Below are positions 10,501-15,964 of a stretch of 37,059 bases of DNA, in pieces; positions within the stretch are counted from its first letter, which is position 1; every line of letters begins with the position of its first letter. The notes beneath the pieces are model-generated. The model did no database searches. It worked only from the letters and a program-made list of their open reading frames with translations, and had not been told where the DNA came from. The position numbers and the translations under genes were made by a program. Origin of the DNA: Desulfotignum sp. (GTDB taxonomy: Bacteria; Desulfobacterota; Desulfobacteria; Desulfobacterales; Desulfobacteraceae). The stretch lies in assembly GCA_011390335.1 (NCBI GenBank), contig JAABSO010000005.1, positions 148,052-185,110 on the forward strand. The letters are read 5' to 3'.

Positions 10501-10789
10501 TCACATGGGAGGCACCATGTTCATCCAGCAGGTCTTTGATATATTTGAAATACTCCATATGGCCGCCCTGATAGCTGGATACGGCAATGCCCTGGGCATC
10601 TTCTTCAATGGCGGCATCCACCACTTCTCTGGCAGACCGGTTATGGCCGATATGGATCACCTCAGCACCTGTGTCCTGCAGTATCCGCCGCATGATATTG
10701 ATGGCAGCATCATGCCCGTCAAAAAGCGAGGTGGCGGTAACAATCTTAATGGAATGTTTGGGGGTATACGCTTCAACTTCCTGACTCAT
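7517..10789 (-). CDS. icmF: Fused isobutyryl-CoA mutase (IcmF)
   Basis: Coenzyme-B12 mutase fused to its own G-protein chaperone. It interconverts isobutyryl-CoA and n-butyryl-CoA; relatives also act on isovaleryl-CoA. The 1090 residues are in three parts. Residues about 1-135 are the B12-binding domain with the DGHDAA motif carrying the cobalt-ligating His. Residues about 195-430 are a MeaB/MeaI-type GTPase with P-loop GTGGAGKSS (Lys214). The rest is the substrate TIM barrel (FPYTAGVFP, RLSTAFDSVTLYG, TSVSMTINGPAP). Where methylmalonyl-CoA mutases have Arg in the motif RNTYIYPP, this protein has Gln (Gln737, in GQNTCIFS), which fits IcmF and argues against a methylmalonyl-CoA substrate. The start at 10789 has a good AAGGAG site; a 19-residue longer version has none. 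The gene follows tetR on the same strand. Confidence 0.93.
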   Translation of the reverse strand: MSQEVEAYTPKHSIKIVTATSLFDGHDAAINIMRRILQDTGAEVIHIGHNRSAREVVDAAIEEDAQGIAVSSYQGGHMEYFKYIKDLLDEHGASHVKIFGGGGGVIIPAEMTELHAYGITRIYSPEDGAKMGLQGMINDMMRAMDTPCVDYDGLPCDRLTVDNKLGIAQCISAVQEACAQHPDQLEKIMAQVLPLADAGNVPVIGLTGTGGAGKSSLTDELIIRMLRDLTDVNIAVISCDPSRRKTGGALLGDRIRMNAIDTDRVYMRSLATRMSQAELPEALPHVLSVVKAAGFDMVLLETAGIGQGDSRVVDLVDMSIYVMTAEFGAPSQLEKIDMLDYADIVVVNKYEKKGAEDAIRDVRKQVQRNRKAWDKDPKEMPVYGTIASKFNDDGITAFYHALLDLINQRKGIRYISSIPGTDVKESSSKTIIIPGERTRYLAEIADTVREYHQNTQNQADAVRRHWHLTAAAEQLDTQTNDMDQVLTCLKKAVTAAADAVDPDTQDLISHYTKSAAACEKDELVYQVRDKEFRVPLYTRSLSHSKIPKIARPRFSDPGDQFQWMRKENFAGSFPYTAGVFPLKRADEDPTRMFAGEGGPADTNRRFKLLSASYPAKRLSTAFDSVTLYGFDPDRRPDIYGKIGTSGVSICTLDDVKLLYHGFDLCSANTSVSMTINGPAPMMLAMFMNTAIDQQMEKFEAENNRKPTKQEAEEIKAFALSTVRGTVQADILKEDQGQNTCIFSIEFALKMMGDIQQYFIDHQVKNFYSVSISGYHIAEAGANPITQLALTLANGFTYVEYYLSRGMDIDSFAPSLSFFFSNGMDPEYTVIGRVARRIWAVAMRYKYKGNDKSQKLKYHIQTSGRSLHSQDIQFNDIRTTLQGLCAIYDNCNSLHTNAFDEAITTPSAESVRRALAIQLIINREWGLAKNENPLQGSFIVDELTDLVEEAVLLEFERITERGGVLGAMETGYQRGKIQEESMYYEHQKHSGKLPLVGINTFEDPDADYAEMANHLELSRSTDAQKNEQLERLENFKAAHGDEQETAIKKLQQTALDGGNMFAQLMETVKVCSLGTITGALYEVGGKYRRNM

Positions 10790-10908
10790 GGCAGCTCCTT
10801 TGTTATAATCCGAGGGTTTGGCCGGGGGTTTGGCCACGCCAAACAAAGTGTATGTGTTGTATACTGGTTTTTACTTGCACATCTATCTGAAAAAATAAAT
10901 ACAATTTT

Positions 10909-11559
10909 TTAGAATATGAGTCCGAGAATGAAATCTGTCTGAATGGCGATGTATTCGTCAATGGTAAAATTCTTTTTCAGGTGCCAGCGGCGAAAGGCCC
11001 ACATCTGTCCCAGCACGGAAATATTGTGTCCCACAAGGTTGCGGATGTTTGTATCCAGAACGGGAAAATTTTTCTTTCCAGACATCTGGCCCAGGGTGGT
11101 AATGAAAATATCGGTGATATTCAGTTCATTGACCAGGACCCGTTCTTTCCATTTGTCGGGCAGAAACTGGGTGACCTGGTACATGAGCAGAATATGATCA
11201 GCCATTTTATCACACACTGTAAAATACTGACGGATCACTTCCGCCAGCCGTTCTTTGTCACCGATACTGTCTGACAGGGCTTCCTCCACCGCTTTTTGCA
11301 CTTCTTCATGGATGGTTTTGCACACAAGATAGAGCAAATCTTCTTTTGAACTGACATATTCATACAAAGAGCCGATGGAGAAGCCGGCAGCCCTTGCGAT
11401 CATGCGGGTGGTGGTTTTGTGGTACCCGTGGGCAATGAACAGGGTGACGGTGGAATCAATGATATGGCGCCGCCGTTCCTGCACCAGTTCGGGATTTTTT
11501 ATCTGGGTAGGGACCTCTGGATCAGCCACCGGCGGTTTTGATTTTCTGCCCTTTGCCAA
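10909..11559 (-). CDS. TetR-family transcriptional regulator
   Basis: One-component repressor of about 216 residues. The N-terminal helix-turn-helix includes the typical stretch TTTRMIARAAGFSIGSLYEY followed by SSKEDLL. The C-terminal half is a ligand-binding domain I cannot assign to a subfamily, but the context points to an acyl-CoA ligand. I prefer the TTG start at 11559 because GAGGAG lies 8 bases upstream. The ATG at 11598 in the same frame has no ribosome site, lies next to the palindromic operator, and would add 13 unstructured residues. The gene is 120 bases upstream of icmF on the same strand and probably co-transcribed with it. The gap holds a short TTTGGC/GCCAAA palindrome but no clear terminator. 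Confidence 0.9.
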   Translation of the reverse strand: MAKGRKSKPPVADPEVPTQIKNPELVQERRRHIIDSTVTLFIAHGYHKTTTRMIARAAGFSIGSLYEYVSSKEDLLYLVCKTIHEEVQKAVEEALSDSIGDKERLAEVIRQYFTVCDKMADHILLMYQVTQFLPDKWKERVLVNELNITDIFITTLGQMSGKKNFPVLDTNIRNLVGHNISVLGQMWAFRRWHLKKNFTIDEYIAIQTDFILGLIF

Positions 11560-11601
11560 AGTGCTCTCCTCTGGATGGATTCTCCTCCCATGCGCCATTT
11601 A

Positions 11602-11619
11602 TGAACGAGCGCTCAATCA
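11602..11619. promoter_or_regulatory. Probable TetR operator upstream of tetR-icmF
   Basis: TGAACGAGCGCTCAATCA is a palindrome of the form TGA-nn-GAGCGCTC-nn-TCA, placed between the tetR coding region and its upstream DNA. On the reverse strand it matches the site at 13896-13913 in 15 of 18 positions. The position suggests autoregulation. Confidence 0.65.
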
Positions 11620-11665
11620 TATATTGTTTTTCGCATGGATATCAGGATATGTCAAGCAAACATTT

Positions 11666-11770
11666 GGGATCAGAAGTTAATTTTTTTACCTTTTTTTTGT
11701 GGTGCACCTGGGGTAAGATAACCAAATAATGTATTTGTCCAAAAAGGTAAAAAAGTTAACTTCTGATCCC
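11666..11770. repeat. Near-perfect 30-bp inverted repeat (palindrome P1)
   Basis: The arms at 11666-11695 and 11741-11770 match in 29 of 30 positions, with a 45-base centre. Each arm reads inward as GGGATCAGAAGTTAA, a T-run, ACC, and T's. The right end abuts the AGGAGG ribosome site of the next gene, so a transcript starting further upstream would carry a very strong hairpin just before that site. A related palindrome lies at 12394-12478 and a single arm at 31347-31376. This looks like a small non-autonomous mobile palindrome; no transposase is present. Confidence 0.85.
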
Positions 11771-11781
11771 AGGAGGATGCC

Positions 11782-12264
11782 ATGGAGCTTAAAACCATTG
11801 CCATTGAAAACCCGGAAGAGCATAATTTTATTCTCGGCCATTCCCATTTCATCAAGACTGTTGAAGATATCCATGAAGCCATTATATGCACGGTCCCCAA
11901 TGCCAGATTCGGGGTGGCGTTCTGTGAAGCATCCATGGAATGCCTGGTCCGGTGCAGCGGAACAGACGAGGCCCTGACAAAACTGGCACAAAAAAACGCT
12001 TATGCCCTGGGTGCCGGGCATTCATTCATCATTTTCATGAAAGAGATGTTCCCCATCAACATCCTCAACACCATCCAGAATGTGCCGGAGGTGGTAAGCA
12101 TCCATTGTGCCACTGCCAATCCAGTGGAGGTTGTCCTGGCACAGACAGATCAGGGCCGGGGCATTTTAGGGGTGATTGACGGATTTTCTCCAAAAGGCAT
12201 TGAAACCGATGCAGATGTGGAAAAGCGCAAGGGATTTCTGCGCATGATCGGCTACAAGCAGTAA
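11782..12264 (+). CDS. Adenosine-specific kinase-like protein (DUF355 family)
   Basis: A 160-residue cytoplasmic protein matching the small adenosine-specific kinase family, known mainly from archaea and some anaerobic bacteria. It shows the family pattern of an N-terminal strand, then FGVAFCEAS, the Gly/Ala/His stretch ALGAGHSFIIFMKEMFPINILN, and CATANPVEVVLAQT followed by GRGILGVIDG. Length is normal for the family. The biochemical role in bacteria is not settled; phosphorylation of adenosine to AMP is the activity reported for the family. AGGAGG at 11771-11776 precedes the ATG. The gene is a lone unit bracketed by related palindromes P1 and P2, divergent from tetR and convergent with uspA. 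Confidence 0.85.
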   Translation: MELKTIAIENPEEHNFILGHSHFIKTVEDIHEAIICTVPNARFGVAFCEASMECLVRCSGTDEALTKLAQKNAYALGAGHSFIIFMKEMFPINILNTIQNVPEVVSIHCATANPVEVVLAQTDQGRGILGVIDGFSPKGIETDADVEKRKGFLRMIGYKQ

Positions 12265-12265
12265 T

Positions 12266-12314
12266 TAGCTTTTAGCTTTTAGCTGTTAGCTTTTAGCTGT
12301 TAGCTGTTAGCCAG
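12266..12314 (+). repeat. Tandem heptamer repeat (TAGCTTT/TAGCTGT)
   Basis: Six perfect 7-base units alternating TAGCTTT and TAGCTGT, plus a seventh diverged unit TAGCCAG, start just after the stop codon at 12262-12264. It is a microsatellite-like tract outside the coding region, so slippage would not change the protein. No function can be read from it. Confidence 0.9.
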
Positions 12315-12393
12315 TTGTAACCAGAAGGGAAAAATTTGTAATTGTTACTGGATGCTGATAACCGAGTGCTGACGGCTTTCATATAAAAAAGAA

Positions 12394-12478
12394 AGGTCAG
12401 AAGTTGACTTTTTACCCTTTTTTGTAACAACGGCGCATATTTGACCTCATGGGATGCAAAAAAGGGGACTTCTGACCT
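12394..12478. repeat. Inverted repeat related to P1 (palindrome P2)
   Basis: The left arm begins AGGTCAGAAGT at 12394. The right arm ends ACTTCTGACCT at 12478. Both continue inward with C-run plus T-run complements (CCCTTTTTTG). The left arm holds about 10 extra bases (TGACTTTTTA) that are also found in P1, so the right arm has probably lost them. It lies between convergent genes and could work as a terminator in both directions. Confidence 0.75.
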
Positions 12479-12485
12479 CGGGGAT

Positions 12486-12908
12486 TTATTTTGTTATGAA
12501 AATCGGGCATTCAGCCTTGTGAAGAACCTGGTGGGCTACACTGCCCAAAAACAGCCCGGCAAAGTCTGTCACACCCCGGGAGCCCATGACGATGAGATCC
12601 GCTTTTTCGATTCTGGCCACTTCCGAAATATTGGTTCCGGCTGTTCCCTCAAGAATCCGTACTTCATAAGAAATTTTGGCTTTTTCCAGCATCTGTTCAA
12701 AGGGTTTGACAAGATCTTCCGATGATTTCATGATTTCATCAATGGCCTGCTGAAAATAGGGTTCAGATAAAACCACGGGGAATTTTGCATGGCAGTGCAG
12801 CAGAATGATGTGGGATTCGAACTTTTTGGCAAGATCAATGGCATACCTGGTTGAATTGATTGAATGGGATGATCCGTCAACAGGGTTGAGAATTTTTTTA
12901 AATTCCAT
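12486..12908 (-). CDS. Universal stress protein (UspA family)
   Basis: A single-domain Usp of 140 residues, cytoplasmic. The N-terminus (KKILNPVDGS) has the first strand and the ATP-contacting Asp. The C-terminal half has the nucleotide-binding pattern G-2x-G-9x-GS in the segment starting GSRGVTDFAG, which indicates the ATP-binding class. The start at 12908 is chosen for AAAGGAG seven bases upstream; a 7-residue longer form lacks a ribosome site. Transcribed alone, divergent from the CheX-like gene, with a 260-base shared upstream region that shows no clear gene. Confidence 0.93.
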   Translation of the reverse strand: MEFKKILNPVDGSSHSINSTRYAIDLAKKFESHIILLHCHAKFPVVLSEPYFQQAIDEIMKSSEDLVKPFEQMLEKAKISYEVRILEGTAGTNISEVARIEKADLIVMGSRGVTDFAGLFLGSVAHQVLHKAECPIFITK

Positions 12909-13168
12909 GGTGTCTCCTTTCCTGCCCAAACCGGGGCCCGGGCATTTCTCGGGTTTTCTTTAAGGATAAAAACAACATTGATTTTTCTTTCATCATATAT
13001 ATTATACGGACTTCCGGCTGGAATGGAAAGCTTTTTCCCCGGGGTCTGTGTGCAGTATGATCCCATGCAGATTATGACATAAAAACGCAAAATTCGTCCT
13101 GCTTGAATAAATTTGGCACCCAAGCTATAATTTTGTAGAAACAGATCCATTCTATTGAAGGATGCCCA

Positions 13169-13810
13169 ATGAATGTCAACTATATAAATCCTTTTATAAC
13201 TGCATGTATCGATGTGTTTAAAACATTTTCCGATCTTGTTTCCACACCAGGTAAACCCATGGCCCTGAAACAGCCGGGCCGCCAGGGAACCATAAAGGGG
13301 ATGATCGGATTGAACGGCCACGGGGTCAACGGATATTTTATCATCAGTTTTTCCCGGCCTTTTCTTGAAAAACTGGTGGCCGGCCTTTTCGGCAAGCAAG
13401 CGTCTGCCACCATGGAGGAAATCAATGACCTGGCCGGAGAACTGACCAACATGATAACCGGCAATGCCAAGGCCCAGTTGTCAAAACAGGGCTATTTTTT
13501 TGATGTGGCAGTACCCCGGATCAGCCATACCCTGCCGGACATACCCGTGTATATGAAAGACACCCCGGTTATCATGGTCCCCTTTACCACACCATCTGGA
13601 AAATATACCATTGAGGCCTCCATGAAAACCATTGCAGAAGATTTTGCTGCTGATCACCAGGGAATGCTCACCATTGCCGATTTTTCAAAGCTTTGCAGGC
13701 TTTCTCCTGCCAGGGTCAAAAGTTTTCTGCGCACCGGATTTCTCAAAGGAATACAAAATCCTGACAAACAGTGGCTGATTCACAGGGAACAGATTGACAA
13801 ATTCAAGTAA
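13169..13810 (+). CDS. CheX-like domain protein with C-terminal helix-turn-helix
   Basis: A 213-residue protein with two parts. Residues about 1-155 resemble CheX/CheC-type chemotaxis phosphatases, with repeated alpha-beta units and an E-x-x-N motif at Glu91-Asn94, the pair that dephosphorylates CheY-P in CheX. Residues about 166-213 (from LTIADFSKLCRLS to WLIHREQIDKF) match the short MerR/excisionase-type DNA-binding helix-turn-helix, where a wing ends in an IPRE-like motif. I know of no well-described protein with this pairing. It could link a response regulator's phosphorylation state to transcription. No chemotaxis genes are nearby. The ribosome site is weak (GAAGGATG upstream). Confidence 0.7.
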   Translation: MNVNYINPFITACIDVFKTFSDLVSTPGKPMALKQPGRQGTIKGMIGLNGHGVNGYFIISFSRPFLEKLVAGLFGKQASATMEEINDLAGELTNMITGNAKAQLSKQGYFFDVAVPRISHTLPDIPVYMKDTPVIMVPFTTPSGKYTIEASMKTIAEDFAADHQGMLTIADFSKLCRLSPARVKSFLRTGFLKGIQNPDKQWLIHREQIDKFK

Positions 13811-13855
13811 CTGTTTTTTGCACCAATATTTTTTTCCCATGGTGTAAAAAAAATA

Positions 13856-13883
13856 TTGACAAGTGATTTCAGCAAAATATAGT
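13856..13883 (+). promoter_or_regulatory. Sigma-70-type promoter of the acyl-CoA operon
   Basis: TTGACA (13856-13861), 16-base spacer, TATAGT (13878-13883). A predicted transcript start near 13890 puts the adjacent palindrome right at or just after the start, which suits repression. Confidence 0.65.
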
Positions 13884-13895
13884 ATCAGATTAAAT

Positions 13896-13913
13896 AGACT
13901 GAGCGCTCGATCA
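13896..13913. promoter_or_regulatory. Probable TetR operator of the acyl-CoA operon
   Basis: AGACTGAGCGCTCGATCA shares the GAGCGCTC core and the flanking G and TCA with the site at 11602-11619 (15 of 18 positions in reverse orientation). It sits 12 bases downstream of the -10 box of the preceding promoter and about 90 bases before the first gene. This implies that the TetR protein at 10.9-11.6 kb represses this operon. Confidence 0.65.
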
Positions 13914-14003
13914 GTTTTTTCCTTTCCTCTTGTCGGGCATGCATGGTTGAACCTGAAACAGGACAGCCCCAATCAATAACCAACAATTAGAAGGAGGCGC
14001 AGG

Positions 14004-15152
14004 GTGGATTTTGACCTTACCAAAGAGCAGGAGATGATCCGTAAGGAAGTCAGAAAGTTTGCCCGGACAGAAATCGCCCCCCAGGCCGGGGATCTGGACG
14101 AAAAAGAGCTGTTTTCCGAAGAATTGACCCGGAAAATGGGTGAGATCGGCCTTTTCGGCATGTTTGTTTCCGAAGACTATGAAGGCCAGGCAATGGATTA
14201 TATCTCTTATATCATTGCGGTGGAAGAGATCGCCCGCATTGACGGCTCCCAGGCCGCCACCATTGCAGCGGGAAATTCTCTGGGCATAGGCCCCATCTAT
14301 TATTTCGGCACCGAGGAACAAAAGAAAAAATTTCTGCCGAAACTGTGCGCCGGAGAAGGTCTGTGGGGATTCGGTCTCACCGAGCCCACAGCCGGGTCCG
14401 ATGCCGGAGGCAGCAAAACCACGGCCGTGCTGGACGGAAATGAATGGGTGATCAACGGGTCCAAAATTTTCATCACCAATGCCGCCTGTGACATGACCAT
14501 GGGGGTGACGGTCCAGGCCATCACCGGCACAAGAGACAGCGGCAAACCCGAATATTCCTGTATTCTTGTGGAAGCCGGCACCCCGGGTTTCAAGGCCGTG
14601 CCCATGCACAAAAAAATGATGTGGCGCTCCTCCAATACGGCAGAGCTGTATTTTGACGATGTCCGGGTGCCAAAAGAAAACATCCTGGGCAAAAAAGGGG
14701 ACGGGTTCCACCAGATGCTGTCCACCCTGGACGGGGGGCGGCTGTCCATCGGGGCCATGGGCTTAGGCGGTGCCCAGGGAGCCTATGACCTGGCCCTCAA
14801 ATATGCGAAAGAAAGAGAACAATTCGGCCAGCCCATTTCCAAATTCCAGGCCATTGCCTTTAAACTGGCGGACTGCGCCATGGAGATCGAATGTGCCAGA
14901 AACCTGCTGTACAAAGCCTGCTGGCTGAAAGACCACAAACGGCCCTATGAAAAAGAGGCGGCCATGGGCAAGCTGTACTGCTCTGAAGTCATGAACCGGG
15001 TGGTGAACCATGCAGTGCAGATCCACGGCGGCTACGGCCTGATGAAGGAATACAATGTAGAGCGGTTCTTTCGGGACCAGAAACTGCTGGAAATCGGAGA
15101 AGGCACCTCTGAAGTGCAGCGGATCGTAATTTCCAGATATATCGGGTGTTAG
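14004..15152 (+). CDS. Acyl-CoA dehydrogenase (short-chain type)
   Basis: FAD enzyme making a 2,3-enoyl-CoA from an acyl-CoA. Its 382 residues have standard length and fold: helical N-terminus (MDFDLTKEQEMIRKEVRKF), beta domain with the FAD/substrate signature GFGLTEPTAGSDAGG, and a C-terminal helical domain with QIHGGYGLMKEYNVER. The catalytic base is Glu366 in IGEGTSEVQR, the position used by short/medium-chain enzymes. Isovaleryl-CoA dehydrogenases have Gly or Ala there and use a Glu in the earlier helix; that region here reads LDGGRLSIGAMG with no Glu. So although the operon resembles the leucine pathway, this enzyme looks like a butyryl-, isobutyryl- or 2-methylbutyryl-CoA dehydrogenase. 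Starts with GTG after AAGGAGG. No electron-transfer flavoprotein gene is in the window. Confidence 0.92.
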   Translation: MDFDLTKEQEMIRKEVRKFARTEIAPQAGDLDEKELFSEELTRKMGEIGLFGMFVSEDYEGQAMDYISYIIAVEEIARIDGSQAATIAAGNSLGIGPIYYFGTEEQKKKFLPKLCAGEGLWGFGLTEPTAGSDAGGSKTTAVLDGNEWVINGSKIFITNAACDMTMGVTVQAITGTRDSGKPEYSCILVEAGTPGFKAVPMHKKMMWRSSNTAELYFDDVRVPKENILGKKGDGFHQMLSTLDGGRLSIGAMGLGGAQGAYDLALKYAKEREQFGQPISKFQAIAFKLADCAMEIECARNLLYKACWLKDHKRPYEKEAAMGKLYCSEVMNRVVNHAVQIHGGYGLMKEYNVERFFRDQKLLEIGEGTSEVQRIVISRYIGC

Positions 15153-15172
15153 GCCCGAAGGGAGAAATTATC

Positions 15173-15958
15173 ATGACCACCCAGGACCTGCTCATCAAAC
15201 AGGAAAAAAACCAGGCCGCCATTCTTACTTTGAACCGGCCGGCGGTGATGAACTGCCTTAATTTTGACCTTTTATATGCCTTAAGAGATGAAATTGACAG
15301 GCTGCAGTTTGCCGATGGGGTCCGGTGCGTCATCATCACCGGTGCCGGAGAAAAAGCCTTCTGCGCCGGGGCAGACCTCAAGGAGCGCGCCTCATTAACC
15401 CAGGACCAGGTCAAACAGTTCATCGTCACCATCAGAAACCTGCTCACCGCCATCCAGAACCTGAAAATGCCGGTAATTTGCGCTGTCAACGGTATCGCCT
15501 TAGGGGGCGGCACAGAAGTGGCACTGGCATCGGACATCCGCATTGCATCCGACACCGCCTCCATGGGACTCACCGAGACAAAACTGGCCATTATCCCGGG
15601 GGGTGGCGGGACCCAGCGCCTGCCCAGAATCATCGGGGTGGCCAAGGCCAAAGAGCTTATTTTCACCGGCCGCCGGGTGGATGCAAAAGAAGCCCTGGAT
15701 ATCGGTCTTGTCAATGCGGTGGCTTCGCCGGAAAAACTCATGGATGCCTGCCTGGACATGGCTGCCATGATCGCCGAGACCGGTCCTGTTGCCGTGGAAA
15801 TGGCCAAGTATGCCATTGACAAAGGCATTGAAACCGACCTGGCCACCGGCCTTGCCATTGAATCCAATGCCTACCGGGTCACCATTCCTACTGAGGACCG
15901 CATCGAAGGGCTCACCGCGTTCAAAGAAAAACGCAAACCTGTATACAAAGGAAGATAA
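15173..15958 (+). CDS. Enoyl-CoA hydratase, AUH/methylglutaconyl-CoA hydratase-like
   Basis: Crotonase-fold hydratase of 261 residues. It has both active-site Glu contexts, GIALGGGTE and LTETKLAIIPGGGGTQ, and the oxyanion-hole loop AFCAGADLKER. The C-terminal half reads like the AUH group that hydrates 3-methylglutaconyl-CoA to HMG-CoA, including KLAIIPGGGGTQRLPR, GLAIE, IPTEDRIEGL and FKEKRKPVYKG. This is the strongest single pointer to a leucine/isovalerate-type pathway. The start at 15173 follows AAGGGAG; a 9-residue longer form overlapping the dehydrogenase has none. The gap to the dehydrogenase is 20 bases. Confidence 0.9.
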   Translation: MTTQDLLIKQEKNQAAILTLNRPAVMNCLNFDLLYALRDEIDRLQFADGVRCVIITGAGEKAFCAGADLKERASLTQDQVKQFIVTIRNLLTAIQNLKMPVICAVNGIALGGGTEVALASDIRIASDTASMGLTETKLAIIPGGGGTQRLPRIIGVAKAKELIFTGRRVDAKEALDIGLVNAVASPEKLMDACLDMAAMIAETGPVAVEMAKYAIDKGIETDLATGLAIESNAYRVTIPTEDRIEGLTAFKEKRKPVYKGR

Positions 15959-15964
15959 AACCCC

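Noticed and set aside
7517..10789. Methylmalonyl-CoA mutase
   Set aside because: The fused B12-domain/GTPase/barrel order and Gln737 in place of the carboxylate-binding Arg fit IcmF.
11666..11770. Intact insertion sequence
   Set aside because: Only 45 bases lie between the arms, so no transposase can be encoded; it can only be a non-autonomous element.
12266..12314. CRISPR array
   Set aside because: Units are 7 bases with no spacers. No cas gene is present, and no other regularly spaced repeats were found in the window.
14004..15152. Annotating the acyl-CoA dehydrogenase as isovaleryl-CoA dehydrogenase from operon context
   Set aside because: Its catalytic Glu is at the short/medium-chain position (Glu366, IGEGTSE), and the isovaleryl-type Glu in the earlier helix is missing.
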